Origin: Linnemannia hyalina
Taxonomy: Eukaryota > Mortierellomycota > Mortierellomycetes > Mortierellales > Mortierellaceae
Assembly (NCBI GenBank): GCA_019671135.1
Contig: JAHRHY010000010.1
Location: 248,001-312,000 of the forward strand
Reading direction: 5' to 3'
DNA: 64,000 nucleotides
The position numbers were made by a program, and so were the translations under genes. Positions 47,011-58,173 of this stretch are shown piece by piece. The first letter of the stretch is position 1, and each line of letters begins with the position of its first letter. The notes below the pieces were generated by a model. That model worked only from the letters and a program-made list of their open reading frames with translations, was not told the origin of the DNA and did not search any database.

Positions 47011-48515
47011 GCACACAAGTCGGCGCCATGCATGTAATGGAAGGGGCTGCCGTATACTTTGTATTTTACATGCCGCATAGAAAATGTAAGGAAGAAGGAA
47101 ACGAAGGAACGTAGACCGTTGCTCTGTCTCCATCGGAGTCCATGGACCCCCTTCTTGTATTAACCATAAATCGACTGTCCTTCCTCTTCCCCTCAGCCCT
47201 CAGCCCAATTGCATGTTAGCAAGAAATACAATCCATGCAGGACATCGCAAACAATAACAAAAAGAAAAGAAGAGTCTGGACTGTCCGATTTTCAGGCATG
47301 GTCCTTGCTCCGTTATGAGTTATGACTCTTTAGAAGTTTGGATACGGTTATCTTATTGTGTCCATGCACGAAAACGTCTTGGGTAGCATGGCTTTTATCT
47401 TTCGCATTCCAATAAAATAACCAACGAGGTGGTTGTTCTCCTCATCATTTTGCTTGTCTTCTCTAATCACGCTTACTTTTTTTTTCTTCTTTTGTGGGGT
47501 TGAAACGGCTGCTCAACTTTCTTCATCCTCTTGGCTCAATACAAGAGCCAAGAAGCTCCTTCCCTCTCTTCCTTCTCCCTCTCCACTCTTCCTCGATCTC
47601 TTCTCACTTACCTATCCTCTTTCTTTCTCCAACACACCTCCACATCTCTTATAGGTCGCCTGATCATTTTTGCATACGCCTTCGTATTGATATTCTTCCC
47701 CCCTCAATGGACGTAATTCTGACAAGCGGAGATAAAATAGCAGCCTGGGAAAGCACAGGCATAAACGAACCAACCAAAGATGTCGTTAGTGCCACTTTGT
47801 TCGCAAGTGGGGAAGTGGGGCCCAGAACCTTCTTTACCGTGCATGTTTTTGAATGGCATCAAGAGTGATCTTTAAGATGAGAAACAGAATCCAGGAACGG
47901 AATACATACAATAGAAATTGATCAGCGAGGCGTACGAGTGGGGCGATATATGTTTCATCAGGTTGGTTCCAAACTGCCAGCTAGCCAATAAGCTGTTGAT
48001 GTTCTCTCCGATACCTCTATTAAGAGCTTGTCGATCTCTCCGTCGACAAAACATGACCCACTTTCACTCATATTCTTGACATACGTAAATAGTACGTAGC
48101 TTGCGCGAAAACGTGCTCCTTCGTCTACATGTAGCATTCACACGCGCCACGCGTGAAGAGATGAACTTGCAGCATCTCTCCCTGCCAGGCCAGAAAAAGT
48201 AATACGCGCGTATGTGCAATATGCAATGTTTCTGAAGTGTAGCGATGACTCCTTCTTTTGAGCGAGCCGGTAACAAGAAAAAGTATTTCGCCATAGATTA
48301 TCGCTTGATTACTCTCTTAGTCCCACACACGGACCCTTCCTTCTTCTCTGCCCTGTCTGTCATCCCGGATGTCGTTTTCCTCTTTAGTCGTCTTTTCTTT
48401 CCTTGTCACACCTTCTTTCTTTTATCTCTCTTTTCCTCCTTTCTTCGGTCCACAAAGAAATAAAACACCCTTCGAAAACCACAATTACATGTAAAAAGCA
48501 AACGACCAACAAAAA

Positions 48516-50408
48516 ATGACAATGGCAATGAACTCATTACCCGCCATTCCAGAAGAGATTCGTCAACTCATCGGCTCATACCTCGACAGACAGACCCTCG
48601 GCACCATCATACAGGTCTCTCGTGCCCTCCACTCGTCATTCATCCCACTCCTATGGAAACAAGCCGAGCTCCGAGGTGGATTTTGGAACGATTATATGGA
48701 GAGCGGAGCAGGAGCGACCTACAACAGTACCGACAACGAGGGCTTCGCCGAAAAATGTAGGAGCCAACTGCCATCGCCACCACCGTCGCCAGGACTCCAC
48801 GCATCGTCACCGTCGCCATTGATGATGGATCTGTCACTTCTGCAGGCGCGATCTCGACATATCGAACACCTCACGATCAGTGCTCCCATCCCCTCGGACT
48901 ATTACATGGTCGCCTTCCCAAGGCTCCGGACCCTCATCCTCACCGACGACTACACCTCCACTGGGTCTCTGCAGGATGTAGTCCAATTGGCGCGTCTTAA
49001 CCCAACCATCGAACGGCTCGTCATCAACGACATCCAATCCTCGCTCCCGGCACAGTTTTGGGAGACCATCTTTTCAGAGTGGAAGAACCCTAAGAAACTG
49101 TGCATTCGGTACAGTCCCATCTCCAAGGATAGCACCGCAGTTGCCGCGCTCTGGAGGGCTTGTACCCGGTTTGAAGATCTCGAGCTCCAGGGCGTCGATC
49201 TTCCACATTACGCCACTGCATCTTCTCCAGCCATCATCATCAACAACAACAGCATCAGCAGCAACAGCGACAGCGTTAACGAAGACGGTCCGTCTTCACC
49301 ATTGGTCATCACGACGTTCCCAAAGGCGAAGCGAGTCCACCTATCAATCACCATCAACGCACGCCAAACCCACTTATTCTTTAACCCTTCCCAACAACTC
49401 GCCATGATGCAATCCTGCCCAAACCTTCGCGAGTTCGTCTGGGACGGATCCCATTTCCACATCGACCCACAACTCTCCTCCCAATTCACCACCGCACTCC
49501 TCCCCAACAACAACTCCAGCAGCCCCAATGACAGGACAACATGCTGGCCACATCTCGAAAGTCTCGTCCTGCTACACATCTCCTTCCGCAGAAACGACCG
49601 CCTCCGCCGCCTGCGCCTCGCAGAAATCTTGCGTGCCGTACCCGTCCTGAAATCATTCCAGATCCGTGGTGGGGTATGGGAACCCTTTGCGATGAATGCT
49701 TTGAGGGCACCCCGGAGACATTTCGAGACATTGGAGAAGGTTTCTGTACAGGGGTGCAAGGGGTTTTCGAGTAGTATGGTTCATGAGGTGTTGAGCCAGT
49801 GTGCGGGATTGAGAGAGTTTTGTGCGGATTTCATATATGTTCAGGATGTTGTTCTCAATGTCGCATCCTCATCGACTCTAGCCTCAGGAACAGGAGCATC
49901 AGGAGAAGGAGGAGGAGGAGGAGGAGGAGGAGGAGGAGGAGTGCAGCCATGGGCATGTCAGGGCCGTCTGAAACGCCTCAAAATTTGTATCTATGCCACA
50001 CCCATCGACTCCACCTCCACCACCTCCGCAAACTCCAACTGCACCGCACGCCAAGCCCTCCTCCAACTCGCAACACTCACACAACTCGAACACCTCGACC
50101 TCCGTCGGAACCTCATCGATGAACGTCCTCTCCTGAACCTCACCCTCGCCTCTGGACTTGATGCCCTTGTCGCTTTGACTCGTTTGCGGAGTTTTCAGTT
50201 TGATGATTGCTGTGGCAGTACAGAAGGAAGAGAAGGATGGGCGATGGGTGAGGAGGAGATGGGCTGGATGTTGAGCCGATGGAGGGTTTTGGAGGAGGTA
50301 ACGGGTCTGTTTAGGAGCCCGTCGATGGCGGATGAGGATGAGGTTCGAGCTGTTTTCAACCAGCGCCATATCGCTTATTCTTCTGTTGGAGTAGTAGAAT
50401 GGCATTGA
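48516..50408 (+). CDS. F-box protein with leucine-rich-repeat-like region
   Basis: One exon, 630 aa. The F-box is N-terminal (about residues 8-52): LPAIPEEIRQLIGSYLDRQT, then a Leu/Val and W-containing helix ending PLLWKQAEL. F-boxes bind Skp1 in SCF ubiquitin ligases. The rest has irregular LRR-like strands, such as LTQLEHLDLRRNLIDERPL and LVALTRLRSFQFDD, that probably recognise a substrate, which cannot be named. Residues about 465-477 are a poly-Gly run coded by a GGA microsatellite. Such F-box/LRR genes form large families in Mortierella-like fungi (general knowledge, not checked here). Three ATGs occur within five codons (48516, 48522, 48528); I use the first. Confidence 0.88.
   Translation: MTMAMNSLPAIPEEIRQLIGSYLDRQTLGTIIQVSRALHSSFIPLLWKQAELRGGFWNDYMESGAGATYNSTDNEGFAEKCRSQLPSPPPSPGLHASSPSPLMMDLSLLQARSRHIEHLTISAPIPSDYYMVAFPRLRTLILTDDYTSTGSLQDVVQLARLNPTIERLVINDIQSSLPAQFWETIFSEWKNPKKLCIRYSPISKDSTAVAALWRACTRFEDLELQGVDLPHYATASSPAIIINNNSISSNSDSVNEDGPSSPLVITTFPKAKRVHLSITINARQTHLFFNPSQQLAMMQSCPNLREFVWDGSHFHIDPQLSSQFTTALLPNNNSSSPNDRTTCWPHLESLVLLHISFRRNDRLRRLRLAEILRAVPVLKSFQIRGGVWEPFAMNALRAPRRHFETLEKVSVQGCKGFSSSMVHEVLSQCAGLREFCADFIYVQDVVLNVASSSTLASGTGASGEGGGGGGGGGGGVQPWACQGRLKRLKICIYATPIDSTSTTSANSNCTARQALLQLATLTQLEHLDLRRNLIDERPLLNLTLASGLDALVALTRLRSFQFDDCCGSTEGREGWAMGEEEMGWMLSRWRVLEEVTGLFRSPSMADEDEVRAVFNQRHIAYSSVGVVEWH
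49908..49941. repeat. (GGA)11 microsatellite in coding sequence
   Basis: Eleven GGA units encode the poly-Gly run of the F-box protein. Copy changes would alter length without shifting frame. Confidence 0.95.
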
Positions 50409-51485
50409 GTTGATCTACCAACAATATAAAAAAAAGAACTGTTTGCTATGTCTACCTTTATCTGATTTCTCACACCCTCCTCCGTTGAGACATGTAAAGT
50501 GCCCCATGTCTGGAAAGTAAGGTACTTTCTATGTTCCAGGCTAGACTCGCATGGGAGAGGGGGCAAGGAAAAATATAATCATTCCTGCATGCAACAACGC
50601 TTTTTTTTTTTTTTTTTGCGTGGTTGCTCAACGGTTCACTCCACCCTTCCCATCCCCTTATCCTGGACCTGCATCGATAGGAGCGCACAGCAGATAAACT
50701 GTATGATATCGATCCCCGATCAAGCTCTAAAATGCAAAACCACCGCCTTGTCTCCTTTAACACATCTCGTACACTCAAAAACACAAAGAGGCGTACTTTG
50801 AGAATGTGAGCATAGAAGAGTAACAAAAGGTGCGATGGGGGGGGGAAAGGGATGAACTCACTTGTGTGAGGTATCTGTGGAAAAGGAAGGTCTCTTGTCT
50901 TAGGGAGCACATCCGTTCCATCTCGTTGTACCAGCGAGCAGGCGAACACCCTGGAGGTGGGGACGGTGAAAGATAGGAATGGAAGGGCCAAGACCAAAGA
51001 AAAGCCACCTTCAAGCCACACTGTTGGAAATCAGGAGAAGGATCACGGAGCGGGGCGGGTTCGGGCCGAGTAAAAAATGGATCATGAGCTTCTTTCAAGC
51101 TAAAAGCTTATCTCTTATGTTGCCACCAATTTCGCCACTGCTATCACCTCCTATTGCTGCTCGCCTCACTGCCTTGTCAGCAAAAAAAAAAGTCCTGCCA
51201 TGTGTAGTTGGATGGTACTGGCTGCCATCAAGGCAGCGTTTATTATCTCAAAATGACATGGTGACTAAAAAGACAGTTAATAAATACAATGAGGAGTGGG
51301 TACATGATGCATGGGGTAAAGCGGAATAAACAAATTAAAAGAGAGAGTAGAATGAAAAGATGCAGTCTAGGAGAGAGAAGTCAGAAGAGTCAAAAAAAGG
51401 TATACAGGGCTGACCTGCTTCATCCTCCTCTCTCCTCCATCACCGCCGTTTATCGTCTTCGCCCTCCTTTTCCCGTTGATCTCTC
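50409..51485. terminator. Convergent region between F-box gene and RIB1
   Basis: 1.08 kb with no gene seen. It contains a T-run at about 50602-50618 and an A-run at about 51181-51190. Probably only the two 3' flanks. Confidence 0.45.
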
Positions 51486-52779
51486 TCATGCCATGGAGGT
51501 AGGGATAGAGATCATGTGTCGCATACGCTCAACTTTGACCTTCAAGTACTTGTCGAGCTCCTTGCCCTTGACAATCTTGTCCTGAACAGCACCCTCGCGG
51601 ACAACAAAGTCGGCCTCGGTGCCCTGGACAATCGCCTCCCATGACTTTGGCATCATGGGCACACGCTCGACGACCTTGATCTCGCTGTCCTTCTCGACCT
51701 GCTCGATCTTGTCGGGATTGTTGGTCAAGAGACGGATCTGGTTCAGTCCCAGATCCTCCAGAATCGCCTGTGCAACTTCGTAGGTGCGCTCGTCTGCTCC
51801 ATGGTTCAACATCAGGTTGGCCATCACCGTATCGTATCCAAGATCCTGCAAGTTGTACGCCCTGGGGAAGATAGAAAGAAAAAGGAGGTGTAAGTAGATG
51901 GGTCAACGACAAAAAATTGCACGTGAAAAGGATTGGTTGATATTCTCTGGATCTCCTCAGAAAGCAACACCCAGGAAAGAAAACTTACTTGATCTTCTCG
52001 CCCAAACCAATACCACGACCCTCTTGACGAAGATAAACAACAACTCCCGATCCGGCCTCCTTCATCAAACGGATCGCCTCATCGAGCTGCTCACCGCAAT
52101 CGCAACGAGCCGAGTGTCCAATCTCTCCAGTAAAACACTCCGAGTGGATTCGTACAAGAGGGGACGAAGGCAACACTGGCTGCTCGTCCGATCCTGTGGA
52201 GTAGGCCGAAGGGGTGTTGGCTTCATGAGCGGCCTGCTCGTTCTCCGAGACAGTGTTGCGCAGACGTCCAGTGTAGGCTCCTCGCTTGACTCTGTCCAAC
52301 TCTGTCTCGTCCCACTGGACCCTGTCGAGGCTCTGACTCCGGATCGCATCTCCAAAGACAAACGCCAGGTGCTCCTTCTTGTCCTTGATGTTCTCATAGA
52401 TGTGCAAAAAGTATTCGGATCCGTCTGGCGTGGGGATACGGGCTCGGGCTGTGCACCAGGCTATGGCATCGGCAATCGACTTTGTAGGTGTCTGAGCAAG
52501 TGGTGGGGTTGCGGGTGGGGTTGTGTAAGAGACAACGGTCGATGCTGTCGAGAGGGTTGAGTCGGCTGGTGAAGGGGCCGAGGGACGTACGGAGGCGTCG
52601 ATCTGGACCGAGGGCCGACGGGGGACGGGTGTCTGGAGGAACTCTTTGTGTGCGTGAGAGTGAGTGTGACAGTGACTGTGGGACTTGTGGAAGAAGGGGT
52701 TCATGTGGTCGATTGCGTTCCTGGGGATATAAGCGTCCTGTGCGGGGGAAGCCTGAGTCATACTGATATCGTAGGTCAT
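51486..52779 (-). CDS. RIB1: GTP cyclohydrolase II (riboflavin biosynthesis)
   Basis: Catalyses the first step of riboflavin synthesis, from GTP to 2,5-diamino-6-ribosylamino-pyrimidinone phosphate, releasing formate and pyrophosphate. Two exons read leftward: 52779-51989 and 51861-51486; 388 aa. The zinc site C-x10-C-x-C is Cys215, Cys226 and Cys228 in [19 protein letters not shown]. The motif [20 protein letters not shown] and the segment [17 protein letters not shown] follow, then LLTNNPDK. The first about 100 residues are a non-conserved Ser/Thr/Pro-rich extension with a His-rich patch ([15 protein letters not shown]). There is no fused DHBP synthase, as in other fungi. Start chosen at 52779 (context AAAATGACC); the frame stays open upstream, but that part is leader-like. 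Divergent from COX6 across 1.84 kb. Confidence 0.94.
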
Positions 52780-54621
52780 TTTTGGTGTGTGTTTGTAAGT
52801 GTGTGTGAAAAGAGTGTGGGGTAGATGGGGATAGATGATTGCGAAGGAAGTTGTATGAAGTTGTTGTTGTTGTGTGTGTGTGTTGATGTCAACAGGTGAG
52901 CGTAATGAGGCACTTTGGTATATTAGCCGTTGGGGTGAGGGCAAGAATTGGGTTGTTGGTTGGTTGAGTGTTGGGTGAATGAGAAGAGATAAAGAACAAA
53001 TAAAAAGAGAGGGAAGTGTGTTCCTGAACCAGTTCTTTTTATAATCGGGTTGAATAATGAGATGAAGAGTACGGTTGGAGTTGATCCGACTCAAGTAAGT
53101 AGTAGTACCAGGCAAATAAACAAAGTGAACAGGAAGCAAAGTGAAGAGTGATATTTGTCAGTGGCAGAGGACGATGTTTGACGGAGAGATAGCAATTGGG
53201 TGGCTGGATTGGATGATGCTTGTTTGAACCTGTATTGTGTTCCATTACTCAGCGGGTTTGTGCTCACTCCGCACTCCTTCCCATTGGCCCATTTATTTGT
53301 TGTACTCTTTCACTCTTTCGCAACACACACGATTGTTCGAATGTACAATACATTCTGCTCTTTTTTGTTGGCAGACTGACCGAGTGCCATCGACAAAGGG
53401 ACAAAGACAGCGGCGCAAAAGCGATCGTGATTTGAGTTTGCGCTTCGCTATTCTTTTGTCGCTCTTTCTTTCTTTGTGTCCATCGTTCGCAGAAATTGTC
53501 TTATGAGCTATGGCAGCGCGAAGGAGGTGATCGTGCCTGAATTTTCATTTGATCAAACAAAATACGCTCTTGAGAGATTGCGCGACACTGCTGTTGACAT
53601 TCTGCCATCCTGCGCAGAGCTGCACACCAAATCGCATCATTTTTGCTACACTTTTCCTTGGGTTGTACCCGATGGAAAAACTACAACCTCATGAACATAT
53701 CGCCGCCCTTCCTCTCTTCGTTATTGATAGACTCCACTATTTTCTTCAGCCACTTCGCGTCAATCAGCCTTCGTTTGAAGTTTTGAACAGGAGTACATTT
53801 TCTTTTACGACTTCGCAATTTTGCTCGAGAGCGCCTCAACCTTTTCTTGAATTTATCCTTCAAATAATTGTTCCTGTGCCGTCAGTTAGCCAACTCCACG
53901 TCCTTCTTTCTTCTCGCGGTTTATGTTTACCTTCGCGTCGTTGCGTTTTCTTTCTTTGTGGTTCCTTCGAGTTCCATTACCGCAGGTAGTGTTCAATTGC
54001 GAAGAGACTGCCGTAGTCAACGCAGAAATAAAGTGCGTAGTCAAACCTCGTCATCGAGCAATGTGCAAAGGTACAAAGGCTATTAAGGCATCAATTGAGC
54101 ACGCTTCGCAACGAATCCGTTTGGGTTATTATTCCGCTACATCCGCCTGCCATAAAGGCAGAAAATGGGATAAAGCCTGTTCATAATTTTGCTGATGAAG
54201 AGCAAGCAGGTGGACAAAACATTGAAAGAAAGGTATACGCACCCAGAGCGCGAAATGGTGTCATTGACAGCTCAATTGTTAAGCAATAACCGTGGCTTTG
54301 ATGCTTACTCTTTATCTTCACCATTTCCAGCTGTCAGCAACAAGCCTCTTTTCTTATATGTACCTCTTTCTCCACCTTGCCAACTTCTCGTCGTCGTCTC
54401 GCCTCTTCGTTCCTTTGATGAAGGTCACCACCACTTCTATCATAGTTCGCTTCCAGCAGGTTAAACTAATTTTTCCTTCGGTCGTCACAGCGCTTGCGAT
54501 CACATAAATTACCTCTACCTCATTATCGCACACTCCCGGAGTGTGCCTAGAGTATTCTTAAAAAACATGCACTTGAAATCGTAATCATCAACGCCAACCC
54601 ACCTCACTCCACTCCATCGCC
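52780..54621. promoter_or_regulatory. Region between divergent RIB1 and COX6
   Basis: 1.84 kb with no supportable gene. The RIB1 side has GT/TG-rich leader sequence (about 52785-52890). The central part (53440-54110) holds at least seven copies of CTTCGC or its complement, and a TCAATTGA palindrome lies at 54091-54098. These may be regulatory, but no known factor is assigned. Confidence 0.45.
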
Positions 54622-55686
54622 ATGAACCGCCTCACCGCCTTCTCCCGCCCTCTCGCCGCCACCGCTCGCGTCCAGATCGCTCGCTCGGCTGTTGCCACCC
54701 GCTCTGCCATCCAGAGTATGTCTTTTTTTCTGACCCAATCTTCGTATTTTTCCGACCTTGCAGCTCCTCAGATCTATTTTTTTCGGATCCGAAGGTTTGG
54801 CGTGCCGCATGGAGGGGATGGACGGCCGACACATAGTTCGGAAACCGGCACTTGCAAGGAGGAATTAGGATGGCAGCTCGGGATCAAGACTTCGTTCGAT
54901 TCATCACGCTGGACGACACGTTCCGGAGACACCATCGGGTTCGCACCTTTTGTGCAGCGTCCGGTTACACGGAACTCATACACGGAATCATCGTTGAGCC
55001 AAAGAACGGACGTACAGTCGGGATCTGTGCATGGACATCGGGATCACCAAACCAAGGACAGGAGGAGGAAAGCTTTGATCACAGATATCTATTTTACGCG
55101 CACTTGAGCCGACCTTTGAGCGATTGCTGGACAATCCGCGACCGTTCAATTGATACCCGCCATCAGTATCCGCATACGACTGTGGCCAACCAGAGAGAGT
55201 TAGCACACAGCACAAAGACCATCGCTCAATTGATATCCCCAATGTCAATTGCTTCAACTTCTTCTCTGGAAGAGGACACCCACACACAAATCAAAAGAAT
55301 ACACTAATTGACCTCACCCTAACCTTTTCATTGTCTTGTACTTTCTACCAAATCTAGTCCGCAACTACTCTTCGGAGCACGGTGAGGAGTCTTTCGAGCA
55401 CTTCACTGAGCGTTTCATCAAGTTCTTTGATAACGTCGATGATGTCTTTGAGCTCCAGCGTGGATTGAACAACGCCTTCGGTTACGATCTCGTCCCCTCG
55501 CCCTCCGTCATTGCCGCTGCCCTCAAGGCTTCCAGACGTGTTGACGACTATGCCACCGCTGTCCGTGTTTTCGAGGGATTGAAGGTCAAGGCTGGTTCGG
55601 ATGCTCTTTACAAGCAGTACTTGGATGAGCTCGCTCCCCTCAAGAACGAGTTGGGTGTCCAGACCAAGGAGGAGCTCGGATTGTAA
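54622..55686 (+). CDS. COX6: Cytochrome c oxidase subunit 6 (mammalian Va), mitochondrial
   Basis: A nuclear-encoded, matrix-facing subunit of respiratory complex IV. Two exons: 54622-54715 and 55358-55686; 140 aa. The first about 30 residues (MNRLTAFSRPLAATARVQIA...) are basic and free of acids, a mitochondrial presequence. The mature part contains ESFEHFTERFIKFFDNVDD, ELQRGLNNAFGYDLVPSP, IAAALKASRRVDDYATAVRV and an ending DELAPLKNELGV-x(2)-KEEL, all typical of Cox6/COX5A. The single intron is 642 bp, long for this window, and is unusually poor in stop codons (see findings). Tandem with MET5 2.5 kb downstream. Confidence 0.94.
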
Positions 55687-58173
55687 AGACTCTCGACGAA
55701 TTTTTACAAAGAAAGAACGACAGCAATTACAGAACTACCAATACACAAACCTCCCCTCTTACCTATTTCACATCAATCAAAGACCCAGTGCGGCTTTTTT
55801 TTTATGGAAGCATCTCATCTCACTCCCCTCTCTCTCCTCCGTCCGAATTACCATAACGATTAAACATTATACACAAAGCCCACTGAAGGATTAGGAGAGC
55901 GATGGTAAAAGTATCAAGCTAATGTACAATGGATCAAGAGAATAGCACAACGAATAGGCATCTTGTAGCAATCGTTACATACAGCATATTGTAGCCAGTA
56001 TCTATTTATTCTCGAGCAACAAATGTTAAAGCCAAAGTGGTCGCTCATTGTACTTGAACAATGAGAGAGCGTTTTGCTCGCGTTTGCGTTCAATTGGACG
56101 GCGATAAAAAGAAATTGATCAGAAGAGAAAGGTGATTAAACCTGATGCAATGATTGACGGTTACGGATTTTTGGTGGCGCGTTTGAAGGCGAACTAGTCA
56201 GCTTAGCCAGTGAGGTGGTCTAAAACGAGAATCCAGTCCTCGAAGTGCGTCTTGACCCTTCAGTCCCTTTTGACAGGCCCACCCAACATTCTTCGTCCCT
56301 CTCTTTCTTCATCAAGAGGAACTCCTGAGAGAAAGAAGTCCCATGATGGCGCACTCGGAAAGGATCAACGAAGATCGTGTACCTGATTGGACATGGTCAG
56401 ATCTTTATTTTTCTTACGTGACATGATAACCATATCGAAAAAGAATAACAATTCGTTAGGGCTGCATGGCATTATTCGGAAATGAGACGCTTCTTTTTTT
56501 TTTTTTTTTGGGTAGTGGTGGTCACTGCGCAGATTGCTCTCTTTCAGGTAAGCAAGCCCAAAAAACAAAACCCACGATGCATGAAAAAAGGAAGAAGCAA
56601 ACTTTTTGAGTCCATCTCTTGTTACTCGGGTTCGGCTAAGCCTGGTTAAGGAACCACGAGCAACATGACAGTGAAATGGAGAGGTTCGGACAGACCTCAC
56701 TCTCTTACCACTTTTCTTTTTCTGGCTCATGGCAGGCACCAGGTGAAGTAAGAGTGAAGAAAGAAAGAAAAAAAGATCGCAGATCGGGGGAGAGAGAATG
56801 GCGTGTGAGCTGCAGAAGGGATGGAAGGATTGTTCTATTCTTTCTTAATCTACCTCCACTACCCAGTCCCCTAGACTCGGTGGCTCGGATCTGAATTCCC
56901 CTTCTAGGTCAAGGCTGCTTATTTTTCTATGTGTCTATATTCCATGCGAAATAAGTCCGAGAGGTATATAGGTGGTGTTCAAGTATTGTAACATGAGGGG
57001 TTAATAGTACGTGTATTGCTGAAGTATTTGTAGAAGGATCGTGGCAAAGGCAAAAAAAAGGGGGAAGGGGAAGGTGTAGCTGAAAGGGTCCAGATTGGTT
57101 TGTCAAGGGCTCTAAGCAAAAGGAAACAAGGAGATAACAAACGATTGAGCGACGTTACAAGATTAAAGCAAGAAAAACGACAATAACGTGAAACTAGAGA
57201 ATGAGGGGGGTAGCCTCCGCCTCCCCTCCGGAGATCCGTAGCAGGGGCGAGGAGATGATACGATCTGACGATGGCTTGTAGGTCGACTGTCCACATAGTG
57301 CTAGGCGGTGGGGTAGGTGGGGGTGTTTGCCAGTCCTCCTAAAGCCAGTCATTGCCCGCCCGAGAGAACCCTTTGTTCGTTTACTAATTGTTTGAACGAT
57401 CTCCATCTCTTCATAGGTAGAGTGGAAAGAGAATCCTACAAGGAGAGCGTGGAGGATAACCAGAGACCAATCAGATTGAACAGATGCGATCCCTCGATGG
57501 TGCAATTTTCCTGACAATTCGTGCTTTTTGCCAATTGCCGTGACTTGCTTTTTAGTTTCTCATACTCATCCAGGCGAAGTAACTCCGTGTCGTTGACGAC
57601 AGCTGGTTAGACTTCAAGGATCTCGCCATAGCGGAGGTGAACCCCTTTGGAGCAAGGGCATTGGCTGGGAGCAGAAAGACAGACATACACTCACTTCGGA
57701 TTGTTACAGGGCTGCAACGCGACTTTTTTTCTTTTTGGATCTATCTCTTGTCAATCTTGTGGGTGCCTGGCTGGAAAGAAAGAAGTACTTCGGATTTTTT
57801 TTTTGATTTAATCAGTTCGAGTGATTTGATTGCTTCGTCAGTCAGAGCAAGTGCGTGCTTGCCTTCTTGTTCTCGGAGGAAACAAAAATATAAAGCTCGG
57901 TGCATTGCCCCCATCTTCTGCTTTCCTTTTTGTTCCCACTCTCTCTCACTCTTCACTCTTCTTCATTCTTTCATCCCTTCATCCTCCTTCATAGACGTAT
58001 TCCTCCCTGTCTTCATCCTTCTCTTCTTCTTCTTCTTTTTCATTCCCTTTCCCCGTCGCATTATATCCTGTATCATAAATCCCTCTTTGTTTGACGTCGT
58101 TGTATCTACCTCCTCCACATCATCTCCCCTCGAATTGTAATCTTTCTCCTCCTCCTCCCTTCATAAAAAAGAA
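55687..58173. promoter_or_regulatory. COX6 3' flank and MET5 upstream region
   Basis: 2.5 kb without a supportable gene. T-runs occur at about 56494-56510 and 57799-57808. The final 250 bp are a pyrimidine-rich leader with CTTCTT repeats. I looked for CACGTG, the Cbf1/Met4-type site of sulfur genes in yeasts, and did not see one. Confidence 0.5.

Larger units (their letters stand above)
43477..48515. other. Large intergenic region between divergent kelch-BTB and F-box genes
   Basis: About 5 kb, the longest stretch without a supportable gene. From about 43540 to 44670 the plus strand is strongly purine-biased. It is followed by an AAAC-rich tract, a (TTG)n array and a CA/ACAGAC tract. Open frames here are low complexity or lack starts, domains and splice logic. 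The last 190 bp before the F-box ATG are a CT-rich leader. It may hold promoters or non-coding transcripts, but nothing proves it. Confidence 0.55.

Noticed and set aside
52780..53139. In-frame upstream extension of RIB1
   Set aside because: It is low-complexity TG/CA leader sequence with no similarity to GTP cyclohydrolase II. The start at 52779 has a favourable context.
53681..53863. Short, very basic minus-strand frame in the RIB1-COX6 gap
   Set aside because: It lacks an ATG start and has no recognisable family. It lies across the CTTCGC-word region, whose reverse complement yields Arg/Lys codons.
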